DNA from: Coprinus comatus
Taxonomy: Eukaryota; Basidiomycota; Agaricomycetes; Agaricales; Agaricaceae
Direction: 5' to 3'
Assembly: GCA_034638255.1 (NCBI GenBank)
Contig: JAWPGT010000019.1
Location: forward strand, 372,001-436,000
Length of the DNA stretch: 64,000 nucleotides
The position numbers were made by a program, and so were the translations under genes. The notes below the pieces were generated by a model. It was not told where the DNA came from and searched no databases. It worked only from the letters and a program-made list of their open reading frames with translations. The stretch's first letter is position 1, and each line of letters starts with the position of its first letter. Positions 1 to 13,052 of the stretch are shown here, piece by piece.

Positions 1-1192
1 GAATCACGCCAAGGTAACCAAAAATAGCCCGACGATACAAAAGATTGCCTCTCAGAAAGAACATAGATTGTAGTACTGCCGAGAACGCTTTGCTGAAAAC
101 TTAAAGAGGAGTCCGATTAGAAATGAGGAGATAACACTGATCCGAGATGAAAATTGAGGACACTGGCACTCAGTATCATAAACATATGTCAGGTTTCAGT
201 AATAAAACGTTTTGATGAGTTGATTGTTCAGATGTTGGGTTTCTTACAAGCGTGGACCCCCCGTGCCATCCATGATTGCCCAGGGGTACTGCTATTCCGA
301 GTGTAGTTCTTCTCTAGTCAGTCTACTTGCCTGAGTTGTCTGGAGTTGTCTCACCCAGCCCGAAAAAAACTTGGAGAATTCCAGCGGTCTGATGGCCCGT
401 CACTACATCAGTTGATGACAAATGCTTTTTTTTCTTTCTTTCTTTTTTTTTACTGCAGTGTGCCATAGGCTGCGGAGGACCCACTTGTGGCCACGAACAA
501 ACCTTACTTGCGGAATTTGGCGGCCACTAGACACGATACAGAAAATGGCTTTTCTGTTTCTTCTTCATGTTGTCCGGCCTAAGGCTGAAAGCGGGAACGA
601 CCTGTACTATGATTCAGGCTGACGGTTGACCACAGCTTCCGATTCCTGATCTACGGTACTATAGAACAGATATCTATCAATCAATGTTCAAACGTTCAAA
701 CGTTCATGAGCGATTGTTACCTAACGTACACATCCTTTTCTCACGGAGTCCTCCTTCTTCTTGACTTTCTCGAAAGACCAGCACCGCGCGGGTTATCACA
801 TATACCGATCATAATAGTGGAGCAAAGACGGGTCCGGCTAACTGTATTTAAACATGTTCAGCAAAATTCTGGTCGTTCCTGGCTACTTTGAACGTGTTCA
901 AGGGCCGGATAATTGACTGGAAATAGCCTGTGTTCCGCCAGATTTATCTTCGAGCATCTGTCTACCTGTTACCTCCGTGTAATCCCAGAACAACAAGGAT
1001 TCAAATTATATCTGATGGCAGCACACACGGACATGGCCATGAAGTGCTTTGATCGAATTGCCTTCTCAAGATTCTCTTTTAAGCTCACGGTCATAATCTG
1101 CGGCTCTTTTGGCTCTCAGGCAACTACTATCCTACTCTACACCCAGGCTTTCAGATATTTCTTTCGTTAGCCAACCTAATACCCATACCCAG
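1..1192. other. Upstream intergenic region, no gene supported
   Basis: Only short open frames without recognisable motifs occur here. The last few hundred bases should contain the promoter and 5'UTR of the glycosyltransferase starting at 1193. A T-rich tract lies around 423-450. I see no convincing TATA box or conserved site. Confidence 0.4.
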
Positions 1193-4100
1193 ATGGAATA
1201 TGATTCCTTCGACGCCATCCTCCACTACATTTTCCGTTCGGTAAGTCGCCTAGCTTGTACAGAGAAATATCCTGAATTTTGCTTCTGCAGACCCAAGGAG
1301 ATGCATGGTTTAAACCATCCGAGGAAAATGTATCAGCAGGAGTTTGTATACGAGTAGAGCAAGGCAATTTCCGCGTGTTCCCTTACGAAAATCCCTTCCT
1401 TGCTCCCTTTGAAGCTGCTGTTCGTGGTCTCAACCCATTAGTAGCTGTAAAAGTGCGTACTGCTGCCGTTCATTCAGCCCTAGCTACAGTGTAAGAATAA
1501 GTAAAAATTTATTCTTTGGATTTCTGTCTCACATTCCTGACAGTGCCGAAGACGCAACTGTTATTCAAGTTGAATCTAACACTCGTATTCAAATCCTCGA
1601 CTCAGTCAACCTACTACCTCATGCAGATAGAGAGCAGTGTGGTGCATTTATCGTGCGTCCTTGTTTTTTGTTGTCCCATGGCTCAAACCAAGCAGTTAAG
1701 CTGATTTACCACTAGCGTGATGAGCGAGTCCTCGTTGTCTGGTCAGATGAACTCGATCATATTATCCCCTTATGCACCGAGTTCGACGAAAAACTGATGA
1801 GGTTCTTGTGGCGCTCGCGGTCCACTACACATTCAACATCCCCTTCCGTCTCCACATCTGTCGCTCCTTCAACTACTGCATCTAATGTTCATCTCACCAA
1901 CGTCAGCACTAAATCCCCAGTACCACCACTACCTCCAGCTGTCACCGTTACTGAGGCGGTTGCTGCTGTCACATTAGCCCAAAAACAACACACCTCGAAC
2001 CCGTCATGGAAGCTTCCCGGTTGGAGCTGGACTGCATCAAAGAAGGATGATGAATCCGACATTGAGAAAGGCTCTCTTTATTGCTAGCGGTATCGCCATC
2101 ATTTTAGCCGAGTTCAAGCTTGATAGCAATTATACGCGATTTGCGCTGTTGGCCACAGCCCCATTTTTGACCTGCGTTGCACTGGTGAGAATGACCTCAT
2201 ATCTTATAAATGTACTATTGGTTACTCATTACGTTACATCAACAGTTCTTTGCGTTGCAAATCATCCAAAATGTCTCCATGCTGCAAGTTCATTTGATTC
2301 TATGCCTCAGGAGAAAATTAACCTTCATCTATTTATAGAATCGGGCCGGTTGCACAATACCACGAAAATTCAAAGTACTACTCAGCAACTAAGCCTGTTG
2401 CCAACGATGACATTGACGCACGTCTTCCGCACATTACCATCGAAATGCCAGTTTACAAAGAGAGTTTGGAGGATACCATGTAAGTAAAATTAAAAAAAAA
2501 AAAAAGGAATCATACGGCTTATGAACGTCTAATATTTAGAGCTAAATCTGTGTATCATATCAAAAAGGCCATGCAGACGTATGCTCGTCAAGGAGGCACT
2601 TCATCAATATTCATTCATGATGATGGTCTTCAACTCATTAGCGAGGAAGAGCGTGAAAGACGGATTGAATTTTATGCTGATCACAACATTGGTTGGGTAG
2701 CACGACCTGCACATGACAACAGTCCTGATGGATTCCATCGTGCCGGAAGGTTCAAAAAGGCGTCAAATATGAACTACGGTCTGCAGGTAAACACCGATCA
2801 TATTCTCAAGTTTGATAAGAGTTCAGCATTAAACTAACACGGTTCCCGTAGCTATCCCTCTTGATGGAGAAGCACATCCTCGCGTTAGAAGCCTCAGACG
2901 AAAAATATGGAACAGAAGGTGGTTCAGCTTCGTTAGAGGATTATGCTCTTGAAATGGCTATTGAAGAAATGTACCAAGCTAATGGCGGTCGATGGAAACC
3001 TTGGGCTCGTAATGCTCGTTCTCTTCGAGTTGGTGACATCATTCTTCTCGTTGATTCAGATACCGTCGTACCCGAGGTGTGTACTCGTCAACTCGTTGAT
3101 CAAAATGTTCATTCATCGGGTTATCCCTATGTTAGGACTGTTTCAGGGATGCAGCCAGGGAAATGTCTGAGTGTCCTGAAGTGGCAATAATTCAACACGA
3201 GTCAGGTTTGTCCTCAGTGCTTTAATGTCAACAGTTTAAACATTGATATTAACAATAAATAGACGTCATGCAAGTTGCCGAACACTTTTTTGAAAACGGG
3301 ATTGCCTACTTTACTCGCCGAATCAATAAATCCATCTCGTTGAGTTGTGCGAATGGTGAGGTTGCTCCGTTCGTTGGTCACAATGCCTTCCTACGATGGT
3401 CTGCGGTACAAGATGCCGCATTTGTTGACACGGATGGCGTTTCCAAGATATGGTCAGAACATAATGTCTCGGAAGACTTTGACATGGCTCTTAGGCTTCA
3501 GGTGAGGATCTTGCAGCAAAAGGTGACCGTGAGACCCCCATTAATGTGACGCATATAGTTAAAGGGATATATTATTCGTTGGTCAACATATTCAGAGGGT
3601 GGCTTCAAGGAAGGTGTTTCTCTCACAGTAGATGATGAACTAAATAGATGGCAGAAGTATGCTTATGGTTAGTTCTTTAGCCTTCTTTACACATCGTATG
3701 GTACTAATGAGGATCGCATTTTAGGTTGCAATGAGCTAATTTTCAACCCACTTAAAGATTGGTGGCGTCGTGGTCCTATCAACAAGCAACTGCATACATT
3801 CCTTTGGTCCGATGCCCCAGTTCACTACAAGATCAGTATGATGTCCTACATGTTCTCCTACTATGGTATAGCTGCCGCTGCGCTCTTAGCGGTCATCAAC
3901 TATTGCTTGCTTGGTCTTTCCTACGAAGTCAGCGGGTTTTATCTTAAGAGTTTCGAAATCTGGCTAGCTTGCACTGTCGTATTTCCCGGAGCAGGTAACC
4001 TCGCGTACATTATTTTCGAATACCGTATTGGAAAACGTGACCTACTCTCAGCCTTCATTGAGAGCGTAGCTTGGATTCCATTCTTGTGAGTCATATATTA

Positions 4101-4641
4101 TATTTTTTCCTCTTATAAACGCGAATAACACGTATGCCAGTTTCTTCTTCTTTGCAGGACTGAGCTTCCATCTCAATATCGCTCTCCTGGCTCACTTGTT
4201 CTCCTACAACATCACGTGGGGTGCAACAGCTAAAGTAAGAGAATAACATAGGGGAAATTCCTCGGTTACTCATTTGTAATAACAGGAAGTGGAACGGTCA
4301 AATTTCTGGATTGAAGTCCCAAGAATATTTAAACGTTATTGGCTTGTTTTCCTCTTTTCTTTCGCTATGATTGCGGGTATGATCATTATGGCTACTCCTC
4401 TTGTGCCCCCTGAATGGCAAATTAATGGCAATGCTTGGGCCGTCATTGTCCCTCTAGCGTAAGTCTGCTTATGATTGATACCGAATACCACTGATTATAT
4501 TTCTCCATAGTATTGTGGCCGGCGGACATATTCTCTTCCCTGTAAGTCTACACATTCTCAGAACATCTCACACGTCTTTTCTTACAATCAATCATCTTCT
4601 AGATTGTCCTCAACCCCTGGCTTATGATCTTCTCATACTAA
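1193..4641 (+). CDS. GT2-type membrane glycosyltransferase (cellulose/chitin synthase-like), frame break near 2070
   Basis: Multi-exon gene of the basidiomycete GT2-like family with cytosolic catalytic core and membrane spans. The start MEYDSFDAILHY at 1193 is followed by an intron (1240-1290). Visible signatures, in order: LDHIIPLCTEFDEKLMRFLWR; the HITIEMPVYKE strand; IFIHDDG; RAGRFKKASNMNYGL; the DxD-type LLVDSDTVVPE; the catalytic SEDFDMALRLQ; then IIRWSTYSEGGF in the QxxRW position. C-terminal hydrophobic stretches near 3840-4080 and 4140-4620 end in NPWLMIFSY. The intron at 2284-2338 is GC..AG. A problem lies at about 2065-2080: the exon reading through DDESDIEK runs into a stop at 2085, while the continuing hydrophobic segment IASGIAIILAEF is in the +1 frame. 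One extra G in an AAAGGC tract would explain it. It is either a pseudogene, a sequence error or an unseen splice. The substrate cannot be told; a polysaccharide synthase role is inferred from the family. Confidence 0.85.
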
Positions 4642-6353
4642 GCCCGACTTACCAACTATTCCGTATATGTTACTGCTTTCACCACATCAATCGTTCTTCG
4701 ATGATGGACTTAACCTTCCGCTCATTTAGTTCTCGGATTATCATCGCGCTATCCGTATCATCTATCAATCACATTCTTTAATTATTATCGGACTCTGGAT
4801 GGCTGATATGGACTTCATGCTCTATTCATCTGAGATGTCCACCTCTTATCTTTACTATTGTACATTTTATCGTTTCGTTGGTAAAATTATACTACCAATG
4901 TTGTGTTTCAACTTCTCACAGCAGTTCCCCCTGAATCTACATAGACTGTTGTTGGACGTGCTGTCATTGCTTTATAGATATTATTAATATTTACACATAC
5001 TTGTAACTCAGCATTTGTCAGATGATACGACTTATCAAGGTTTCAACACCCGGATTCACAGGTCATCGGGATCAGGATTGCAATGATAACAAGGATTTCG
5101 CTGTTAGGGCTCCAATTGAATGTTGAATATTGAAGGCTTGGATCACTGTATTTATCTTTATTGATGATCAAGAAAGTCGGGCGTTCTAAATTCTTTGTAT
5201 TTTTAATCATGGAAAGCAGAGGACAGCGGCGTAGAAGAGGTGCTCGGCATGTCAAAGGAAGGAAGAAAAAAATCACAGCTCATGTAAATGTTGACACAAG
5301 TTGAACAGGTGGAATGTTGATGTCCAGGTTGCATACATATATGCGTACATTGTGTGAGAGATAAGAAGGACTTAATCATCAATGCATCATTTACTGCTAT
5401 TCAATTACAGGGTCGAAGTGTATTGATCGATGAACTGTTTGGAGATTTGCCGGATTTGACATGGAAAACACACTTCGGTGACCCTGACCCTCGGTCTTAG
5501 GGTTATAGTTGTAGTTAATACAAGTATGTATGTAGGCCTCTCTCACTGAGGTAAGAGGCCGAGGTCGGACCTGACGCTCATGTTCACATTCACCGTCAGT
5601 TCAATGCCGATTTATCATCCCTATTTCCATGGAGAATTCTGTATTGATTATCATTGCACAATGAAAGTGATCAGATTGATTGTTTTCGACGTTCAAACGT
5701 TCAGCCATGCCAACTAAACCCCTGAAGTCTGTAGATCACCTTGTAATATCACTACTATACCCTGGCATGTTGCTGTATTGAATGATATGCTACAATATAT
5801 GCATATGCCACTTATCATTATAATGACCTACTACATAAGTCAGTATGAGTATGGAATAACAAAAAAAATGATAGGAACAAGGGTGGATTAAGTTCAATAT
5901 ATTATACCATTTATACCTTACACTGACACCACATACTTTATATGTGTGGGACCGACCCACTCGGAGGCTCGAGCTTTCATAGCGCGCTCATTATTCACCT
6001 TGACCTTGGAGTGCCTTGAACGTTATCTCACAAATTCACAAATTACAGCATTGAGACGGCGCTGACTGGCCACCATGTGATAAGTTGTTGGGTATGACTT
6101 CTATAACAGAAAGTTTAAGGAACAAAAGAATCACACCTTTATCATTAAGGATAGAATAATGACATGGGTACTAGTTTTCACAACCTTAGTAGATAAGTAA
6201 TAAAAATGTATCGAAAAATGACAGTCAAGCAAAAGCGAATAACCATTATCCATTTATATACCTACTTAATGGCAAGCATTGATAATGAGATAAAATGTTC
6301 GAACGGTTACAGCCATTGATGGGCATGCTTTACTACGAACCAAACTTATTGAT
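4642..6353. other. Intergenic region between convergent genes
   Basis: It holds the 3' ends of the GT2-type gene (+) and the copper radical oxidase (-). It is AT-rich with only short frames that lack motifs. No RNA gene or repeat recognised. Confidence 0.4.
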
Positions 6354-9300
6354 TTACATACCAGGAGGAGTAAATCCTGGAAGATTTGGCCAGTTTCCGA
6401 GTTGAGCGGGATCTCCACCAATGCGCACCCAGCGAGAGTGAGAAGGAGTAGGGCCATCGAGAACAAATAGCATAAACCAGCCTGGGGGGCAAACTCCAGC
6501 ATTGGGTGGAGCAGTAATGGTACAGGACGTTCCACTGCAAGAGAATTCAGGGAGGATGGTACGAGCACCCATAGTGTTACCATGTGTACTTGAAGTAGCT
6601 GTTAATGATATAGATAAATTACATTAGTGGAGTGTTGAATAATAGTTATTCATAATAACATACCAGCAATGAGTGAGATCTTTATATTTGATGTTGGTCC
6701 TTGGAACAGATGAATGTTCGTAATAGTGTATTGTCCGTTATATACCCAGTCGGTCTGAGATTCTGCTATTTCATAGTAGGTGGTTGACGACCATCCACAA
6801 GGTAAGGAGGAAGATAAACCTTAATAGAGCAATACTCGTTAGAGAAGGAACGCGAGGTGGAGCAGAAATAAAACCAACCTCAATACGGAACTCCTCAGGA
6901 TACTTCACAGTACCATCAGGGTTGTTGGTTTGAGGATCAGAACCGGAGATAAGAACACTTCCATCAGGAAGAAGTGTAGCTTCGGAATGATACATGCGTG
7001 CAACAATAGTGTTATTGAGGATTGACATTCGTTGATGACGGGGGAGTCTTGGGTCATATAACACAGCGTTCAAGTTGGGCTCGTTAGCAAGCCCAAATCC
7101 TGCATATCCTTGAGTGGCTCCATTCAGAATCATGTAAGTGCCATCTGGAAGATTGACCATGCATGCAAGTACACGTTTCGAAGGCTAAGCACAGAATTTG
7201 AGTTTACTCGTACTAGTGAACTGCTTAAACACTTACCATGCGTTCAAGTACCCAAGTTGGTTCGGGAGCTTCGGGTTGGATGGAAACACAATTATCAACA
7301 GCAATCCCAGCACCATCTCCAGATCCACCACAGACGAGAATTTCCAAGGGGTCAGTATAAGGAGAAATTTGAGGGAAGGGCATGGCAGCTCCTTCCAAAG
7401 GATATGTACGTCCGGCAAGGACTAGAGAGGTTGCGTATCCAATTATTCAGCTGAAAAGCCAGGAGGGAAGAAAGTACGTACAGTTGTTAACGTTTCCGGG
7501 CATATTGGGCAACTCCTTGATAGTATCGAACCTGACTGGTTCCAAGATACGTGCCTCATTCCAATAACCTGAAGATCGTCAATAACTCAATAACTATACG
7601 CCTGTGAGTTATTGACTTACCAACAAAGATATTTTCACTTGGAAGGATAATAACGAAGGGATACAAATTGTTTGGATCTGTCCTTTGAAGCCAAGGAAGA
7701 TCAACCACGGTATCACCACCTTCAGGCTGAGGCACAATTTCGAGATTAGGTTGAGCCTTGTCATTGCTACCGATTTCTCCCCCAATAACTAAAACTGAAC
7801 CATTGGCAAGGACAGCAGCAGTAGGATACCAACGCCCTCTCTATTTTACATTAACAATCAACGTTCCATGATATTCTTTCCACCTAAAAATGACTAACCT
7901 GGAGTTTTAGAAGATTAAAGTTTTCTTCCCAATCATTGGTAGAATCGACACCAGGAGCACCATCGGGCGTAAATAATCGAACACCAAATGTAGAATCAAA
8001 AGACCATCCACCAACGTTAAGCTGCCTTCCACGTTTATCTGGAAGAATGACACTTCCTGCACAAAAGACATCTGTCTTGAGTTGACTCATTTCTCTCCAA
8101 GCCTTAGAGAAATCGTGTGCTAAGGTCAAATCAAGCTCATAGGCACCAGTACTGTTCTCGAAACTACATAGACAGAGTTAGTGATGTCCATTAATATTGT
8201 GATGCAACATACCCTGTACCATGTTTCTCAAGGAAAGTAACTTTGTCGTTGATGCCGAGAGTAGCAATCAGTGGAACAACAACTCCAGGAACTATGCATA
8301 ACTTAAGTATTTCCATATTGTAATGAAGGGTCCCAAGAACATACCGAAGAACTATTGTTGAACGTAAATGTCAATGTCAACGGCGAAATTTTGTTTTAGG
8401 ATATTGTAGGCAAAAAACGTACTTCATAACGGCCAGTAACCTCGGGTGTATGCCAGACATCTAAGGGTTGACCTTCCCAAACATAGTAATTCAGGCGATT
8501 GCCACCACCACATAGATGTGCTGGATCCCCAGGACAAGGGAGAGAGCAATCAGCTTCGTCACCAATAACACCGTTTCTGCTTTCAACATCAGTAATATCA
8601 CCGCAGACTGTAAATTCGAATTTCCATCAGAAGTGCACTTTTTCGAGAAAGGTGTTATATTGTGCTTACAACACTGGAAGCCAAACTATTAAAAGAGATA
8701 ATTAGACATAGCCAATAAAAAAAAAAGGAAGAAAACAAACTTACTTCAACACCAGAAGCAGGGAAACCGAATTCAGCGCAACGTGTCATACAAGCGCTTG
8801 CCGAATTATTTGCAGGCCATTCAAGCATCCAAGGAAGAATCCGTTCACCTTGTGCCTCACTAAATAAATATAAATCATAAATCAATCACAAATTTATCAC
8901 GTTCCAAAGTCAAAAGTCAAATTCAAAGTGAAAGTGAAAGTGAAAAGGTGAGAAGGTGAAAGTAAATTGATAAACGATAAAACGTACTGTAAACAACCAG
9001 CATATTTATACTGTCCTGGTAAATCCAAAGTCTGGGCAGTAGGTACCGGGAAAGCGTCGAAAGGCCCTTGACTGTAAATTGAGAAACGTGATGGACCACC
9101 ACAAGCCTCACTATGAGAAAGAAAGGTTTTAAAATTAGCGTGATAAATTCAATTAGATAGATGAATGATGAGAAGAGAGAATATGGTTGGGCGTAGATGA
9201 ATGGTCATCGGTCAAACGGTGAATACGGAGTTCCATGAGAATTACGGAGATTGGGGGAGAAAGTTCAAGCTATTACGTACGTATTGTTTCCAGAACAACC

Positions 9301-11520
9301 CATGTTACAATTTGATTCTGGTGCAACAACGGCGCCAGCAACAAGGTTAGGACCACAGACTATAATTCTTTCTTAATATGTGGTTGATTTGGTAGCATCG
9401 AAGTTTACTTACAACATTGGGCTAAATAGACGAAGGTATGTTAGATTATACTGTTTGGAGGGGAAAAAAGGGAAAACGCAACGTACTGCTGAATTGCAAA
9501 CCAGCAACAGTGAATCCTTGTGCAGCGCAAGCATCAATACACTTTTCCACGGTCAACTCTTGTATCTCAGGGAGTTGTAATAACAAGACACGACCATGTG
9601 CATTATCACTAAATCATAAGAGTCAGCACTCAAATTAAAGTCTCAACCCCCAAAACGGTAATTACGGTAATTACTCACACCCAGCAAGAATTATAAGCCC
9701 AGCCAGTTGGCAAGCCGTCAAGAACGGGGAAAACAAGTTGACCGCCGCCGCCACCGTTGTCCCCACCTCCACCAGGATTAGTAGGCAACTCAGTTCCTGT
9801 ATAATTGTAAATTGTTATCCTATTTGGACCGCCACAAAATTCCGAATTGTTTCCAGCGCAAAACATGTTACAGTCAGCTGCTGGTGCAATAGTAGCTGCG
9901 ATATTAATGGAACTGCCACAATCTATGGAAAGAGAAAGAGAAAGAAGCTTTTGAGTTTGGGAGGTAAAGTGAAATTGAATTATTACTCACAGCATTCGCT
10001 GATTGAATTGAATTAGATTGAATTTGAAGTTAAAAAGGCAAGAAATGTACTGATTAGAAATGTGTTTCGTGCACACAAAGAGGAGTGAAATACTAACCCA
10101 GAAAATTCCGTCCCAGCAAACCTGAACCCATCTTCAAAACAAGCATCTGTACAAGTCTTAGTGGACACAGCCCCTTCCGTAGCCGTTCCAACAGGTAAAG
10201 TTCTTCCAGCACCATTAACACCGTCACTACACAAAAAGGAGAATAGAAAAAAAGTTTGGCGAAGATTATCAGATTAGGCAAATCCGGCAACTCACGTGTA
10301 ACAGCCGAGAGAGACCCAATCTCCAATTTGAGCAGTAATAACCGGTGGTGAAGGTGGAGCTCCACCAGAAAAGAATAAATTGAGACGTCCACCTGCACCA
10401 CATGGTTCAAGTGTATTTCCAGAACATCGCATATTACAATCTGTTTCCGGGGCTGGAGCGCCTCCGTTCTTGATGACGTTATCGCAATCTGTTCAAATCA
10501 AGAATAAAGAGAAAAGGCACAACGGAATAGGAAATAGAGCGGAAAAAGAAAAGAATGAAACATGTGTTACGGCAGGGACGTAGTGAGATGAATTGCATTG
10601 GACGAGCACGGAAATTGTGTGATGCATGGGTGAGAATGAAGTATGAAAATAGAGTTAAAAGATGCAAATGGATAAAGAAAAAGAACAAGGTGAAACAAAG
10701 GATAGTGGAATGGAAGCAAGAGGTAAAATCCAGAGATAAAAAAGTATGTGAAAAAAATAGCCAAAGGAAGAATTGTCATTAGCATCTTTAGTTCAAATTT
10801 GCGGATCGAAGGGAAAGAAACGTACAGCATTCAGCCTAGAAAAAAATGATGTGATGTAGTGTGAGCGCCAATTACTTCGACTTATGTCCGAGCAGTAAAA
10901 ATAGGAGAAAAAAGAGAAGGACTTGTAGCGGGAAGTACCAGGCAATATCTTTGATCTCGGGGAAAGGAAGTGGGAAAAATACTACTTACGCCATATTCCG
11001 TTCCAGCATAGATGAAGTTTCTAGAGTCACAGAAGTTGATGCATGATTCAATGGTCATTGCACTTCCACTTGCGAATGTGGCGGCATTGAGGGTACGCCC
11101 TGCACCTGCATTGTCCCTGCGGAACAATGAGATTTAGTTAGGTCAACTTGTTTAGTACTGGAGTAACACATGCGCAAGGGGAAGTACCACGGGAGCAGAT
11201 GGAAGCCCCGAAGGATGTACAAGAAGTAGAAGGGAAAGTCGCTTACAGATAACATCCAAGAGAAGTCCAGTTTCCTGGTAAGTCGCTTGGAATATTTTGT
11301 CGTCGATGACGGAACGAATTGGTGTTGGTATGCGTTGGTTGTAAATTGCCTAGCACAGACTGATGAACCAAGGAACAAGGAAAAATAAATATATCGACAA
11401 TGGGAAGTGAGGGAAGATGGGTGTTAATATGTATTCATGCGACGACGGTAAGAGAAGCAGGACACGTACAGGAGTGATAGACAAAGCCAGTACCAGGGAC
11501 GAGGCCCTTAACAAACCCAT
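6354..11520 (-). CDS. WSC-domain copper radical oxidase (glyoxal oxidase-like)
   Basis: Secreted copper radical oxidase that oxidises aldehydes or alcohols to give H2O2; in wood and litter fungi such enzymes feed peroxidases. Exon 1 (ATG at 11518-11520) encodes a signal peptide, [17 protein letters not shown]. It joins in frame through a GT..AG intron to a linker ending in [11 protein letters not shown]. Four cysteine-rich WSC repeats follow, at roughly 11.3-10.4, 10.3-9.8, 9.7-9.2 and 9.1-8.5 kb, each opening with GC(Y/W/L) and ending near CGG..R(L/F/I). The catalytic part (about 8.4-6.35 kb) has [12 protein letters not shown] (candidate thioether cysteine), [40 protein letters not shown] (Tyr-His copper ligands), [10 protein letters not shown] (His ligand) and a DUF1929-type end, FTPPGM, with stop at 6354-6356. 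The N-terminal WSC row resembles the cro3-cro5 class of Phanerochaete. Many small introns make individual exon borders approximate. The substrate is not predictable. Confidence 0.92.
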
Positions 11521-13052
11521 GTCTTTTGGTGAGTGGTAAGTGTCGTAGTTGGGCAGACTTTATAGCTGTTGGGTAAAATGATCGATGATTTATTCCCAGA
11601 ATCTGGACCTTGGCTGGACGGCTTCTTTCCGTGCGATGTCCGCAAACGTCATGGGCGCGAGAAATAGTTGAAAGTTAGTCAAGTCATTTTGCCGAGGAAG
11701 GCACACCAACCAGATGAAACAGTCCTAGGAAAAGCTTCTTACCTTCTAAGTCGCCAGCCAAGGTTTGAACTGTGACCTTGAAAAGAGAATAGCTCACATT
11801 TATCTTACCTTATGTGCTAGAAAGGGAAAGTGGGGGCATAGATCAAAAGAAACTTGTAGGGTCTGGCGCGTCTACACAGCTGGTGACCCAAATGTCAATC
11901 CGTGTGTATGACACCGAACGTATCAAATTTATGCCGAGATGGAATCTGGCGTCCGTTATGTCGATCTGTCAATGAAGAGTTCTGATCGAATATGAATATA
12001 CATGGCAGTCTCTTTTTTGGTGTAGTGTTCGAGGTAGGTTGCCTAGGAGAAACATTACGACAGACAAGAAGACATGATGTAACAGCGGATTCTTGAAGTT
12101 TGTTGAGCAGTAGATGGGTGACTATCTGAACCACAACGTCAAGGTTGAAACGTTGGAAGATGGAAGATGGCTTGATGATCAATATTTGCCTTTGTGAGGG
12201 TTTCCATTATTAATATCGAAAGAATGATCTCGAGGACAGGATTTCCCGAGTACCTAGTAATAGAAAGCAGCCATGCGTTGTACCATCTTCGATCCAGGTA
12301 CAACATACACTTGACGTCAGCAAGTTGATGTATACACATGCGAATGTCCCGGAGACTTGAAGGAAGAAACAATGTAGTCATTGGATTTCGGGTCCAGGTG
12401 ATCACTTGGCCCTGTTAAACAGTGACCAAGTGCCGATAGTCGAGAGGCTTGTGGCCAAGAAGGCAGAGGACAGGGGTGCGGTATATGATCCATTTGGAGA
12501 GAGAGAATATTAGTGTTCCATGCACGTCGGAAAAGCTGGGACCTGGAAGGGCTGGATGTGTTCTCGTCCAAGAATACCAATACATCCTTGAGACAAAAAA
12601 GAATGGCTGTCGCGATAAATAGTTTTCTCAGAATAACTGACAGTACAATGTGACGAATTTATCGGGAAACATTGCGGTGTCGCGCTGTTTGAGAGGTGAT
12701 GTACCGCGTATATTGATATTTATTGTCTCCGACAGAAAAACAAGAAAAGGGTGCTTAGTCAGCATATGTGCCAGAACAGTGTTTGGAAGACAGCCCAGAA
12801 AGCTGGCAGATGTAGCAGTGTTATCCACGTTCTCCGCGGGTGAGAGGGCTTTATAATGTATTTTTCCGGTGGAATATGGGAGGAGAAGAGCAGAGGAAGA
12901 GCAACAAACAAAGGCGGAGTTTCTGAAGCGGGGTCCCAAATGGGCGACAAACGGGCCAAATTTCTCCTCCCGCAAATCTAACAGCCAGGTAAGCCAACTC
13001 TAAGTCTCCAATCATAAACTTTATTCTTTCCAACCATCATGTTCTTGCAGAT
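11521..13052. other. Divergent intergenic region between copper radical oxidase and WOPR regulator
   Basis: About 1.5 kb that should carry both promoters. A minus-strand stretch (about 12.05-12.16 kb) reads vaguely like an F-box helix but could not be extended into a gene. The right end holds the 5'UTR of the WOPR gene. Confidence 0.5.
12989..13050 (+). other. Probable 5'UTR intron of the Gti1/Pac2 gene
   Basis: A CAG/gtaagc donor at 12986-12994 and a pyrimidine-rich gttcttgcag acceptor ending at 13050 sit two bases before the start codon. The 62-nt length matches other introns in the window. Confidence 0.6.

Noticed and set aside
11895..12580. Minus-strand frames with a vaguely F-box-like helix (LDVVVQIVTHLL..SCLLVC)
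   Set aside because: Frames are short, do not join through convincing introns and no leucine-rich or other continuation follows; treated as non-coding.
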